A stretch of DNA of 64,000 nt from Reyranella soli (GTDB lineage Bacteria; Pseudomonadota; Alphaproteobacteria; Reyranellales; Reyranellaceae), in NCBI RefSeq assembly GCF_007992495.1, contig NZ_BKAJ01000048.1, positions 1-64,000 on the forward strand. The letters are read 5' to 3'. Below are positions 44,570 through 53,791 of the stretch, piece after piece. The position numbers and the translations under genes were made by a program. Within the stretch, counting starts at the first letter, position 1; each line of letters starts with the position of its first letter. A model generated the notes under the pieces. That model saw nothing but the letters and a program-made list of their open reading frames with translations, made no database searches and was not told where the DNA came from.

Positions 44570-45544
44570 TCAAAGCCAATCGATATGATCGGCAATCGAT
44601 GGCGAGTTGGTCGTGGGTTTGAGGAGCAATGTCCCAGGCCAGTCACCACCGTCGACCAGCTTGATGACAAGGTCGCGGATCACCGCGCGAGCAGCATCAG
44701 ATGCGGGGTTGGTCTTGCCCTTCAGGGGGCGCACCAGCGTGACGATGCGGACGAGTGCAGGCTCGACGAGTTCGACGGTCCAAAACTCTCCGCGTGCCGC
44801 CTCTTCCTTGATCGCTGTCGCCGGCAGGAAGGTGCAGCCGAACCCTGATCGAACAAGTTCCTTGATGGCCGGCACGGCGTCGACCTCGAACTTCACCAGC
44901 AGGTCGATCCCAAGCGCCTTGGCGTACTCCTCCACCAGGAGCCGCGTGCCATGTTCGCGGCTCGGCAGCACGAGCGGTACGGAGGCAAGGTTGGCGGCGT
45001 TGACCGCAAATGCGTTGCCGAAGCGCCGTGGACCGGCACCGACAAGGTAGAGCGTCTCGGAGACGAGCCGCTCCGCGCCGAGCGCCGCCAAGGGGCCAAC
45101 TTCGGTCACCATCGCGAGGTCGACGCGCTTCTCGTGGGCCCAGGCAAGCAGCCTGCTGGTCACGCCGTCGACGATGCGTAAGGTGATCTTGGGATATCGG
45201 ACCTTGAGCTGCATGAGGAGCGGCGCCGAGAAGAAGGCGGCGATGCTCGCCGGCAGGCCGAGTGTTACGACACCGGCCGGATTTTCCGCGAAGCTGCGAA
45301 TCTCTTCCATCGTCGCGTCGACTTGGCCGATGATAGCGCGCGCCCGGGTGAGCAGGAGCTCGCCGCATTCGGTCAGAGCGACGCCACGCCTGCTGCGGAC
45401 CAGGAGCTCCACACCGAGCTCTTGCTCGAGATTGGCGACATGCAGGCTGAGCGAGGACTGCGAGACCCGCAGATCGGCCGCCGCGCGCGACAGGCTTCGC
45501 TTCTCGACAATGCGCATGAAATAGCGAAGCTGCCTGACATCCAT
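44570..45544 (-). CDS. LysR-family transcriptional regulator (NAC/CynR-like)
   Basis: A 324-residue LTTR. The N-terminal HTH reads MDVRQLRYFMRIVEKRSLSR then VSQSSLSLHVANLEQELGV, followed by an effector domain with GVVTLGLPASIAAFFSAPLL. The frame is open far upstream, but the ATG at 45544 matches the family start and has AGGA 9 bases before it. It starts 44 bases after the LLM gene on the same strand and is probably the last gene of the sugar-type ABC operon, which it may control. Confidence 0.92.
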   Translation of the reverse strand: MDVRQLRYFMRIVEKRSLSRAAADLRVSQSSLSLHVANLEQELGVELLVRSRRGVALTECGELLLTRARAIIGQVDATMEEIRSFAENPAGVVTLGLPASIAAFFSAPLLMQLKVRYPKITLRIVDGVTSRLLAWAHEKRVDLAMVTEVGPLAALGAERLVSETLYLVGAGPRRFGNAFAVNAANLASVPLVLPSREHGTRLLVEEYAKALGIDLLVKFEVDAVPAIKELVRSGFGCTFLPATAIKEEAARGEFWTVELVEPALVRIVTLVRPLKGKTNPASDAARAVIRDLVIKLVDGGDWPGTLLLKPTTNSPSIADHIDWL

Positions 45545-45588
45545 GGAAGTCCTGCCTGCGGGTACCGCGGCGCGGCCATCGCCTGCGA

Positions 45589-46692
45589 CTACTCGGCCGC
45601 CCGCCTTCTTGCCAGATGCTGATTGAGCTTGGGCATGACGTCCTCGGCGAGAAGCGTCATTGAGCGCTTGTGCAGCCTGGGCTGATCCCAGTCTTTGTGG
45701 GTGAGCAGCAAGGTACCGAAATAGCCGACCTCGTCGACGAGGGCGACAAGCTGGTCGAGAACGCGCTTGGGGCTGCCGTGGATGACCATCCATTCGATGC
45801 ACTTGCGGATGGTGACAGCCTCGTCGGGAATGGACTCTTGCGGCTTGAAAATCTTGAGCAGCTTGTAGGTCGCCAGGTTATCGCGGAGATAGGCGTAGTA
45901 CCAACCGATGCTGGATTTTTCGTTGGCAAGATACTCCGCCGTTTCGGCGTCGCTTTCGCCGACCAGGATGGTGCGGGCAAGGCGCCACTGCCCGCGGTCG
46001 GGTCGGCGATGCGCGGCTTCGCAGCCGGCGCAGTATTGCTCCCAATGGGTCTTGGCGTGGCCGACCGGCATGAAATTCGCCGAGACGAGACCCCAGCCGC
46101 GCTCTCCCGCGAGCCTCGCCGTGGCCGAGGACGGACTCATCGCAGAGACGGCCAGCGGCGGATAGGGCTTCTGAAAGGGCTTCAGCATCGGTCCGATGCC
46201 GAGCCGCGGCTGGTAGGAATTGTCGATCGTGATGTCCCAGTATTTGCCCGGAATCCTGTAAGGCGGATCGGAGCTCCAGATGCGATGCACGATGTCGATC
46301 GCCTCGACCATCATCTCCGACCGGTTCTTGTCCATGACCTTGAACAGCTCGAAATCCGAGCCCAGCCCGCCAGGGCCGATCCCCATGATGAAGCGGCCCT
46401 CGGCGAGATGATCGAACATGGCGCAATTGCCGGCGACTTGCGCGGGATGATGCTGCGGCATGTTGATGACGCTGGTGCCGAACTTGATCGATTTGGTGAC
46501 CGGGATCAGCGTCGCCATGAACTGCAGAGGATCAGGAATGGGTTCGGTGCGGGCGCTGTAGTGCTCCCCGACCCAGGCCTCTTCGTAGCCGAGCTTTTCG
46601 GCCAGAAGGATGGCCTCGCGGTCCTCCTGCAAGACTTGGGTGTAGTCCCGCTGCGGGTCGTGCAAGGGCATCATGAACAGGCCGAGCTTCAT
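45589..46692 (-). CDS. LLM-class flavin-dependent monooxygenase (luciferase-like)
   Basis: A 367-residue bacterial-luciferase-fold enzyme. It starts KLGLFMMPLHDP and has family segments EAWVGEHYSARTEPIPDP, SINMPQHHPAQVA-type loop at residues ~75-95, FIMGIGPGGLGSDFELF and LAVSAMSPSSATARLAGERG. It uses FMNH2 supplied by a separate reductase to oxidise small organic or sulfur compounds. A strong AAGGAG site precedes the ATG at 46692. It begins 4 bases after the permease gene, so its substrate is probably what the transporter brings in. Confidence 0.9.
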   Translation of the reverse strand: MKLGLFMMPLHDPQRDYTQVLQEDREAILLAEKLGYEEAWVGEHYSARTEPIPDPLQFMATLIPVTKSIKFGTSVINMPQHHPAQVAGNCAMFDHLAEGRFIMGIGPGGLGSDFELFKVMDKNRSEMMVEAIDIVHRIWSSDPPYRIPGKYWDITIDNSYQPRLGIGPMLKPFQKPYPPLAVSAMSPSSATARLAGERGWGLVSANFMPVGHAKTHWEQYCAGCEAAHRRPDRGQWRLARTILVGESDAETAEYLANEKSSIGWYYAYLRDNLATYKLLKIFKPQESIPDEAVTIRKCIEWMVIHGSPKRVLDQLVALVDEVGYFGTLLLTHKDWDQPRLHKRSMTLLAEDVMPKLNQHLARRRAAE

Positions 46693-46696
46693 GGCG

Positions 46697-48700
46697 TTAC
46701 TCCTTTGGCTTCGGGGCGGTAAGCAGCAGCATCATGATGATCACCACACCGTAGATGATCTGTCGGCTCGCCTCCGGCATCTGCATCACCGCGAGCACGC
46801 TCGACAGAAGCGTGATGACGAGGACGCCGGCGACCGTGCCCAGATAGGTGCCGCGCCCACCGAGGATATGTGTGCCGCCGATCACCACGGCGGCTATGGC
46901 CGGCAACAGATAGTCGTTGCCCATGCCCTGATAGGACTGATCGAAACGGCCGGCGAGCAGGATGCCGCCCAGCGCGCTGGTGAAGCCGGCGAAAACGAAG
47001 GCCGTGCAGATCACCCGACCCGTTCGGATTCCCGACAGATAGCTCGCAATCTCGCGATTGCCCACGGCGAAGATGGCCCGCCCGAAGGTCGTTCGCCGCA
47101 ACAGCAGCACGACAAAGAGGCCGAGCGCGAGCCACACCCAGAGCACGTTTGGTATGCCGAGCAGCGAGCTCTCCCGCCCGAGCCAACGCATCAGGGGCGA
47201 CGCCTTGGTCTGGGGCGCGAACCCACCGGTGTAGACGACCGTCAGTCCGAGCAGCACGGCGTTCACGGCGAGTGTCAGGATCATCGACGGCAGGCGAATA
47301 ACGCCAACGCCGATACCGTTGATCAGGCCAACCAGGACGCCGACGAGAAGGCCGCCGGGGATGGCCCAATCGATCCACGCCCCGCCGAAGCCCGTGATCG
47401 TCGTCGCTACCATGGCGGCGACAGTCATCGTCCAAGGGATCGAGAGGTCGATATGACCGAGCAGGATCACGACCATCGCTCCTGTCGCGATGATGCCCAG
47501 GAACGAGGCGATGCGCAGTTGCTGGATCAGGTACTTTACGGAAAGGAAGTCGGGTAGGAAGAAGCTGCCGACGGCGCCGATGAGGATGATCGCTGCAAGC
47601 GAGACGAGGACTGAATTGTCCACGCCGGCGATAAGACGCTGTTTCGGCTCGCCGCGGCTCACTTCCTGCGCGGCCATGAGGTCGAGACGGTTCTTGACGT
47701 TGAGGATGCGCGCTCCGCCTATGCCGATGGCGGCCAGCAAGACGAGACCCTCATAGAGTGGCTGCGTCAACGGCGACACGCCGGCAAAGAACAGGACGCC
47801 GGTGATGGTGCGCAGCATATAGGCACCGAAGATCGAGCCGATGGCCCCGCCGCTGCCGCCGACCAGCGACGTCCCACCGATCACCACGGCGGCGATGGAT
47901 TTCAGGGTATAATCGCCGGCAATCTGGGCATCGCCGGTCAGCGTCTGGAATCCCAGGAACAGCCCGCCCATGCCGGCAAACAGCCCGCCCAAGGCATAGG
48001 CCGCGAGCTTCGCCTTATCGATGTCGAGGCCGGACATGTAGGCCGCCGCCGACGACGATCCCGCAGCGTAGGCCGCCCGCCCCACCGGCGAGCCCTTGAA
48101 GTACCACCAGACGCCGGCTGCGGCGGCGAGCAGAAGGAGCGAAACCGGCACCACGCCGCCGACCGCCCCGGTCATCATCTCGCCGAGAGCGTCGTCGATC
48201 TCGCCGCCCGGGACCGGCCGCAGCAGATAGGCGATGCCGGTGTAAGCGGCACCCGTCGCGAGCGTGGCAATGATCGGTTGAATGCGCCCATAGACCACGA
48301 TCACGCCGTTCAGCAAGCCGCAGCCGGCGCCGGTCGCGAGCACGAGCAAGACGCCCAACGCGATTTCCACTGGCGACCCGCTGACGACGTTCGAGGCGAG
48401 GCAGTTGGTGAGCGCGAGTATTGGACCGATCGAAAGATCGAGCCCACCGGTCAGCACCGGCAAGGTCTGTCCCATCGCGACCAGCGCGAGGGCCGCTCCC
48501 TCATTGGAGGCCGTCTGGAGGACGAGCGGCGAGAAGCCGCGTGGATGCAGCACGGAAAAAACGAAGAAGAGTGCGATGAACAACGCGAAAGCCAGCAGGG
48601 GGCCTTGGTTGCGCCGCAACCAGATGCCGAGAGCGCTCTGGCCTGCGGGAGCCCTGACGTCCTTCGTTCGATCGATCTGCACCAGGGCTCCTTCGCTCAT
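46697..48700 (-). CDS. Double-length sugar-type ABC permease (two RbsC/BPD_transp_2 domains)
   Basis: A 667-residue membrane protein made of two homologous RbsC-type permeases in tandem. Each half has the characteristic LTGGLDLSIG or LLGHIDLSIP motif (residues ~85 and ~415) and a late VIGGTSLVGGSGG or VIGGTHILGGRGT motif. Most RbsC-type importers use two copies of a ~320-residue subunit, so this fusion builds an intramolecular heterodimer. The ATG at 48700 overlaps the ATPase stop (TGA, 48697-48699). Substrate unknown; the LLM enzyme downstream makes a simple sugar less certain. Confidence 0.9.
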   Translation of the reverse strand: MSEGALVQIDRTKDVRAPAGQSALGIWLRRNQGPLLAFALFIALFFVFSVLHPRGFSPLVLQTASNEGAALALVAMGQTLPVLTGGLDLSIGPILALTNCLASNVVSGSPVEIALGVLLVLATGAGCGLLNGVIVVYGRIQPIIATLATGAAYTGIAYLLRPVPGGEIDDALGEMMTGAVGGVVPVSLLLLAAAAGVWWYFKGSPVGRAAYAAGSSSAAAYMSGLDIDKAKLAAYALGGLFAGMGGLFLGFQTLTGDAQIAGDYTLKSIAAVVIGGTSLVGGSGGAIGSIFGAYMLRTITGVLFFAGVSPLTQPLYEGLVLLAAIGIGGARILNVKNRLDLMAAQEVSRGEPKQRLIAGVDNSVLVSLAAIILIGAVGSFFLPDFLSVKYLIQQLRIASFLGIIATGAMVVILLGHIDLSIPWTMTVAAMVATTITGFGGAWIDWAIPGGLLVGVLVGLINGIGVGVIRLPSMILTLAVNAVLLGLTVVYTGGFAPQTKASPLMRWLGRESSLLGIPNVLWVWLALGLFVVLLLRRTTFGRAIFAVGNREIASYLSGIRTGRVICTAFVFAGFTSALGGILLAGRFDQSYQGMGNDYLLPAIAAVVIGGTHILGGRGTYLGTVAGVLVITLLSSVLAVMQMPEASRQIIYGVVIIMMLLLTAPKPKE

Positions 48701-50247
48701 GGGCAAGCCTCAGTGGCGACGGTCGGTTGCTGTAGGCTGAGCGAAGCTGCCATCATGTTGGCCTCCGTCATCGCCTCGCCCTTCAGCTCGCGCACGACGC
48801 GCCCCTGGTAGAGCACGACAATCTTGTCGCACATGCCGATCAGCTCGTCATGGTCGGTGCTGTAGAACAGGATGCTGACGCCCTGGTCTGCAAGAGTGCG
48901 CATCAGGCGATAGAGTTCCTGCTTGGTGCCAACATCGATGCCTCGCATCGGATCGTTGAGCAGGATGACGCGTGGCTCGTTCATCAGCCATTTGGCCAGG
49001 ACGACCTTCTGCTGGTTGCCACCGGAAAGACTTCCGACCGGGCTGTCGAGAGAAGCCGCCTTGATGGCAAGATCGCCGACAGCCTGCGTGGCGATTCTCG
49101 TCTCTTCGGCAAGGTTGATCAGGAAGCCGCGCGAGACGCGCCGCAGAGCAGCGAGCGTCATGTTCTCGCGCACCGACATCGACAGCATCAGCCCTTCGCT
49201 CTTGCGGTCCTCGGGTACCAGCGCCAGCGACAGGCCGGCGGCTTGAGCGTCTGCCGGGCTCTTGAGCACGACGTCACGCCCGTCGAGCCTGATCGTGCCC
49301 CGCGTCTCGCGCAGCACGCCGAAAAGGCCGAGCAGCAGCTCGCGCTGGCCCTGACCGTCGAGTCCACCCAGGCCGACGATCTCGCCCCGACCGACTGCAA
49401 GCGTCACGTCGGAGAGCCTGTTGGTCCAGGAGAAGTGCGACACGTCGAGCACGGGCGGCGTCGCAGCGGCCGGCGCGGGCTTCGGCGGATAGATGCGGCT
49501 GAGATCACGGCCGATCATCATCTGCAGGATCTCGTCGGGGCGCCTGTCGCCACTCTTGAAGGTCGCGATATGGCGACCACCACGAAGCACCGAACAAGTA
49601 TCGGCAAGCTCTTCGATTTCGTGCATGCGATGGGAAATGTAGATGACCGCCAGCCCGCGCTCGCGCAGATGGCGGACGATGCGATAGACCCTTTGTGCAT
49701 CCGCCGGTGTCAACGCAGACGTCGCCTCGTCGAGGACGAGCAGGCGTGGATTGCGCCCGAGAGCCTTGGCGATCTCGATGAGTTGGCGTCGTGACAGCGG
49801 CAGGTCCTTGACGGTCAGGCGCGGATTGATGTCCTCGCAGCCGATCGTCGCCAGCAGCTCCTCCGATCGGCGGAGCTGGGCGCGGCGGTCGATCAAGCCC
49901 CAACGCCTCGGCGCATCCGTAATGCAGATGTTGTCTGCGACCGTGAGATCGGGGATCAGCGACAGTTCCTGAAATACACAGACGATGCCGTTCGCGATCG
50001 CGTCACGTGGCGCCAGGAAGGCCGCCGCCTTGCCGTCGATCTCGATACGGCCGGAGTCGGGCGAGACGACACCACCGACAATCTTGATCAGGGTGCTCTT
50101 ACCGGCGCCGTTCTCGCCGAGGACGGCGTGTATCGATTGGGCGTGAACCGCGAAGCTGACATCATCGAGTGCGACCACGCCCCCATAGCGCTTGCCCACA
50201 TTGGCAAGCGCAAGCAGTGGAGGTCCTGACCGCGCGCCACCGGACAT
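48697..50247 (-). CDS. Sugar-type ABC transporter double ATP-binding protein (RbsA/MglA type)
   Basis: A 516-residue ATPase with two nucleotide-binding domains. Domain 1 has LGENGAGKSTLIKIVGG, LSRRQLIEIAKAL and LLVLDEATSALT; domain 2 has LGGLDGQGQRELLLGLFGV in place of Walker A (degenerate, as in the family), LSGGNQQKVVLAKWL and VILLNDPMRGIDVGTK. The ATG at 50247 is preceded by an in-frame GTG. It lies 13 bases after the receptor gene stop. Confidence 0.93.
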   Translation of the reverse strand: MSGGARSGPPLLALANVGKRYGGVVALDDVSFAVHAQSIHAVLGENGAGKSTLIKIVGGVVSPDSGRIEIDGKAAAFLAPRDAIANGIVCVFQELSLIPDLTVADNICITDAPRRWGLIDRRAQLRRSEELLATIGCEDINPRLTVKDLPLSRRQLIEIAKALGRNPRLLVLDEATSALTPADAQRVYRIVRHLRERGLAVIYISHRMHEIEELADTCSVLRGGRHIATFKSGDRRPDEILQMMIGRDLSRIYPPKPAPAAATPPVLDVSHFSWTNRLSDVTLAVGRGEIVGLGGLDGQGQRELLLGLFGVLRETRGTIRLDGRDVVLKSPADAQAAGLSLALVPEDRKSEGLMLSMSVRENMTLAALRRVSRGFLINLAEETRIATQAVGDLAIKAASLDSPVGSLSGGNQQKVVLAKWLMNEPRVILLNDPMRGIDVGTKQELYRLMRTLADQGVSILFYSTDHDELIGMCDKIVVLYQGRVVRELKGEAMTEANMMAASLSLQQPTVATEACP

Positions 50248-50260
50248 CACGAAGCAGATG

Positions 50261-51382
50261 TCAGGTATTGTCGGGTGTCTGTTTCAGCAGCTCCTGGAAG
50301 GGAAGGACGACATCGCAGTCCTTGAAGTCGGCGCCCGCCTGGAAATTGTCCGGCAGCGACGTCGAGTAATTGGCGCCGTCCTTCAGGTCTTTCGAATAGA
50401 GGGTCGGCACCGGCAAGCCAACGTGCTGAGGCAGCTTCTTGCCCTCGAGCAGGGCGATGACACCCTTCATGGCGACGACCGACAAGGCGGGAGATTGCAC
50501 GCGCGCGATGCTGGTCCAGTCGCCGTCATGAATCATGCGCAGCGAGCCGTTCTCGCCTGCGCCGCCGATCGGAATTTTCGGATGCTTGGCGTCCTTCAAT
50601 GCGTTCATGAGGCCGGTGGTGCCGTGCTGCGTCACCATGCCGATGAACTGGCCGTGCGTGGCGACGGCGTCGGAGACGACTTTCTGAACGGTTCCGTCAT
50701 CCCAATTGCCGACCACCGTCACAGTCTCGATGCCCGGCTTCTTGTCGAACACGTTGTGGAAACCGATCGAGCGGTCGCGATCGACCGAATTGCCAGGCAG
50801 GCCGCGGACCTCAAGCACCTTGCCCTGCTTCGTCGTCAGATTGTCGAAGACAAACTGCGACTTCACCTGTTCGAATTCGACCTGCGGTTCGTTGACGAGC
50901 AGGATCTCCTCCGAGTCGACGACGTTATCAAAGGAAGAGAGAACCGTGCCGGCGCGCTTGGCGCGGGCGATCACCGGCTTGAAGGCCGTCGGGCTCACAG
51001 CGATGAAGATGATGCCGTCATAGCCGGCCGCGATCAGGTTATCGATCGCCGCGATCTGGGCGGCGACATCGGTGCCGGTGCTGACGATCTTGAGTTCCCG
51101 GAAGTTCTTGGCGTTCTCAGGGCGGGTAGCCCAGGCCTTTAGGCTCTGAATCATCTGTATGCGCCAGCTGTTGCCGACGAAGCCATTGACCAGCGCCAAG
51201 CGCCAGGGCCCGGGCTTCGCGGGATAGGATATGGTCTTCGTAGTCCCCGGCATCGGCTTGAAGCATTGGGGTTGGTACATCTCCTGTGCATTTGCCGTAA
51301 CCGCGGCGCCTGTGAACGAGATTGCAGCAAAGATCGCGAGGGCGCGAAGCCGGCCGACTCGAAGTCCTAGCAACGAAGACAT
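50261..51382 (-). CDS. Sugar-type ABC transporter substrate-binding protein (RbsB-like)
   Basis: A 373-residue periplasmic receptor of the peripla_BP_4 group and first gene of the operon. The signal peptide ends near residue 33 (VTANAQ). The ligand domain begins WRLALVNGFVGNSWRIQMIQ and has AAIDNLIAAGYDGIIFIAVS and DDGTVQKVVSDAVATHGQF segments. The ATG at 51382 follows a strong AAGGAGG site, while an earlier in-frame codon does not. The family usually binds pentoses or other polyols, but related receptors bind autoinducers and purines. Confidence 0.92.
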   Translation of the reverse strand: MSSLLGLRVGRLRALAIFAAISFTGAAVTANAQEMYQPQCFKPMPGTTKTISYPAKPGPWRLALVNGFVGNSWRIQMIQSLKAWATRPENAKNFRELKIVSTGTDVAAQIAAIDNLIAAGYDGIIFIAVSPTAFKPVIARAKRAGTVLSSFDNVVDSEEILLVNEPQVEFEQVKSQFVFDNLTTKQGKVLEVRGLPGNSVDRDRSIGFHNVFDKKPGIETVTVVGNWDDGTVQKVVSDAVATHGQFIGMVTQHGTTGLMNALKDAKHPKIPIGGAGENGSLRMIHDGDWTSIARVQSPALSVVAMKGVIALLEGKKLPQHVGLPVPTLYSKDLKDGANYSTSLPDNFQAGADFKDCDVVLPFQELLKQTPDNT

Positions 51383-51514
51383 TGGGTTTTCCTCCTTGGT
51401 CGATTGCTTGTGGCGCAATCTGGCGAACGCACGCCGAGGCGATGAGCGTCGCTATTCGTTCGAGCTTATCGTGCTGCCGAACTGGACGAAACTACAGACA
51501 TCGAAGAGTGTGTG

Positions 51515-51529
51515 ATCTAAGTTTTAGAT
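51515..51529. promoter_or_regulatory. Inverted repeat upstream of the sugar-type ABC operon
   Basis: ATCTAA (51515-51520) and TTAGAT (51524-51529) form a perfect dyad with a 3-base spacer and a T-N11-A match. It is about 133 bases upstream of the receptor gene and just past the stop of the LysR gene at 51617. It could be the site for either LysR protein in this neighbourhood. Confidence 0.45.
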
Positions 51530-51616
51530 GGACGCAGGATGAGAGGACATTCCGCTAAGCGCAAAAAGAGATCGCAATTCTGACCGCCCATGCTGGGCGC
51601 CGCAGTGTGCAGGGGC

Positions 51617-52567
51617 TCACAGGGGCGATGGACAGAGAATCGCCTCGTCGAGATGCCGGTCCAGTTCGGCTTCCATCTGCAGCGCTTCCCTCTTGAGGAT
51701 CTCGATGAAGGCGCTGCGACGGAAGTGCGGAGCGGCCCTGTCGAGCCAGTAGGCGTAGAAGGTGACGGGAACGGCGGGAACGAAGCGCCTCAGGACCACG
51801 CGCCGGCCGACGAAGAAGGACGCCGCCGCCTGATCGGCGAGAGTGAGGCCCACGCCGTTCTCGACCAGCGAACAGGCCGCAGTGGTCATCGTGCACTCGG
51901 CGACGTTGGCCACCTCGACCTCTTCACGGCGCAGGATGCCCTCGACGATTTCGTGCACGCCCTCCGTGCGCGACATGGTGATGAAGGGTTGGCCGTGCAG
52001 GTCGCGCGCGCTGATCTGCGGCTTCGCCGCCAGGGCATGCCCGAGCGGCAGGACGCAGATGGCCTCGTGTGTGCTGATCGGCTCGCTGTGTATGCCGGGC
52101 AGCTCGGCCGGCGTCGAGCCAAAGCCGATGTCGGCCTTCTGCGACCCGACGAGCCGGATCGCCTCGTTGGAATGGCGAGGGAACAGGGTGAAGAAGTCCT
52201 TGGCGACGTCGGTCACGTAGCGGCCGATGGCGATCGGCAGCAGGGTGAGAGCCATGCTCGGCGCGGCGGCCAGCACGACGGCATGCGCGCTCGAATCCTG
52301 CAGCCGGGCGCAGAAGGCGTTGACATGATCGAGGCCGGTGAAGCACCTCTCGACTTCGTCGAACAGAAGGGCGGCGTTGGGGGTCGGCACCAACCGTCCG
52401 CCGCGCCGGTCGAACAGAGCGAAGCCGACGGCCGCCTCCATCTCGGTCATCAGCTGGCTGACAGCAGGCTGGGTGACGTTCAGCAGCGACGCCGCGCCCG
52501 TGGCGGTGCCGGTCTGCATGACGGCTCGAAAACCTTCTATATGTCGGAACCTGAGCTTGACCGGCAT
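51617..52567 (-). CDS. LysR-family transcriptional regulator
   Basis: A 316-residue LTTR with the HTH at residues ~5-65 (LRFRHIEGFRAVMQTGTATG then VTQPAVSQLMTEMEAAVGF) and a standard effector domain. It is similar in style to OccR/NocR-type regulators of opine uptake and catabolism. The ATG at 52567 fits the family start although the SD is weak. It is divergent from the polyamine-type importer at 52700 with 132 bases between, the classical LTTR arrangement, so that operon is its likely target. Confidence 0.92.
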   Translation of the reverse strand: MPVKLRFRHIEGFRAVMQTGTATGAASLLNVTQPAVSQLMTEMEAAVGFALFDRRGGRLVPTPNAALLFDEVERCFTGLDHVNAFCARLQDSSAHAVVLAAAPSMALTLLPIAIGRYVTDVAKDFFTLFPRHSNEAIRLVGSQKADIGFGSTPAELPGIHSEPISTHEAICVLPLGHALAAKPQISARDLHGQPFITMSRTEGVHEIVEGILRREEVEVANVAECTMTTAACSLVENGVGLTLADQAAASFFVGRRVVLRRFVPAVPVTFYAYWLDRAAPHFRRSAFIEILKREALQMEAELDRHLDEAILCPSPL

Positions 52568-52591
52568 AAGCCGACTGATCGCCTCGCAACA

Positions 52592-52622
52592 AGATTTGCT
52601 GATGGACCATAACCAGATTTGC
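52592..52622. promoter_or_regulatory. Direct repeats in the LysR/importer intergenic region
   Basis: AGATTTGC occurs at 52592-52599 and again at 52615-52622, 23 bases apart (about two helical turns). They lie between the divergent LysR and receptor genes and could be regulator contact sites; a looser TTGC-N12-GCAA dyad follows downstream. Confidence 0.35.
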
Positions 52623-52699
52623 CGGCCTTGGCAGCGTTGCGATGTTGTTTCAGCAAGGCTTTTCTCACAAAACCATCCTATAGCGCGAAGGGGGTAGCG

Positions 52700-53776
52700 A
52701 TGAGCGGTAGATCGACGGGACGGTTCGGACGCAGGAGGGTGCTGGGCAGTCTGGCGGGAGCGTCGGTTGCCCTGCCCTATTTCTGGACACGGCGGGCAGA
52801 GGCGGCTCAACAGCTCACGGTCCGCACGCCCGGCGGCGCCTATGACGAGGTCAAGCGCGCGACCGTCTACGAGCCCTTCCAGAAGGCGACCGGGATCGAG
52901 ATCGTTCCCGTTGCCGCCACCGTAGCCAAGCTGCTCGCCATGCACCGATCGGGCCAGATGGAAGTTGACCTGATCGACACCGGCGACGACGTGCTGCTGC
53001 AGCTCGACCAGGCCGGCGCGCTCGAGCCCCTGGATCTCAAGAAGTTCAAGCGCACCAACCCCGACGACATTGAAGCCACGGTGAAGCACAAGGCGTTCGT
53101 CGGCTCTTTCAACTACGCCATGCTGATGGGCTACCACACGGCCGCCTATCCCAAGGGCAAGGAGCCGAAGTCGTGGGCCGAGTTCTGGGACATCAAGGCC
53201 TTCCCAGGCCCGCGCACGCTGGCCGACATGGCAAGCGGCGCCCCTGATCTCGAGTTCGCACTGCTGGCCGACGGAGTGGCGATGGATAAGCTCTATCCGC
53301 TCGACATCCCACGCGCCTTCAAGTCGCTGTCACGCGTACGGCCAGCCATCACCAAGTTCTGGGACACCGGCGCGTTGTCGGCCCAGATGCTGGCCGACAA
53401 GGAAGTGGTGCTCGCCGCGTTGTGGAGCACGCGCCTGGGCGTGGCGATCGACAAGGGCGCGCCGCTCGGCGCGCAATGGAACCAGAATGCCGTGCTGGGC
53501 CAGGCCTACGGCATCCCCAAGGGCAGCAAGGCCAGCGAAGCCGCCTTCACCTTCATCGACTTCAGCCTGAGCCCGGAAATCCAGGCGGCGTGGCTGAAGG
53601 CCTACAAGGCCATACCGGTCAACCAGAAGGCCTATCCCGCGACCTCGCCCGAGCTCATGGATCCCGACACCAAGGTGCCGTGGACCAAGTCCAAGGGCTA
53701 TGTCCGCGACATCGTCTGGTGGTCGGAGAACCGGACCAAGGTGAATGCCGCCTGGTCGAAGTGGCTCGCGCAGTAA
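52700..53776 (+). CDS. Polyamine/amino-acid-type ABC transporter substrate-binding protein (PotD-like)
   Basis: A 358-residue family 1 receptor. The N-terminus TGRFGRRRVLGSLAGASVAL is a Tat-type signal. The mature part has LTVRTPGGAYDEVKRATVYE, MEVDLIDTGDDVLLQL and KSWAEFWDIKAFPGPRTLAD, typical of PotD/AfuA-like proteins. AAGGGGG lies just upstream of the ATG at 52700. It opens an operon with RidA, PotABC-type subunits, an M24-fold hydrolase and a D-amino-acid oxidase, so an amine or amino acid derivative is the likely ligand. Confidence 0.9.
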   Translation: MSGRSTGRFGRRRVLGSLAGASVALPYFWTRRAEAAQQLTVRTPGGAYDEVKRATVYEPFQKATGIEIVPVAATVAKLLAMHRSGQMEVDLIDTGDDVLLQLDQAGALEPLDLKKFKRTNPDDIEATVKHKAFVGSFNYAMLMGYHTAAYPKGKEPKSWAEFWDIKAFPGPRTLADMASGAPDLEFALLADGVAMDKLYPLDIPRAFKSLSRVRPAITKFWDTGALSAQMLADKEVVLAALWSTRLGVAIDKGAPLGAQWNQNAVLGQAYGIPKGSKASEAAFTFIDFSLSPEIQAAWLKAYKAIPVNQKAYPATSPELMDPDTKVPWTKSKGYVRDIVWWSENRTKVNAAWSKWLAQ

Positions 53777-53791
53777 CGAGGCAGAGGCAAC

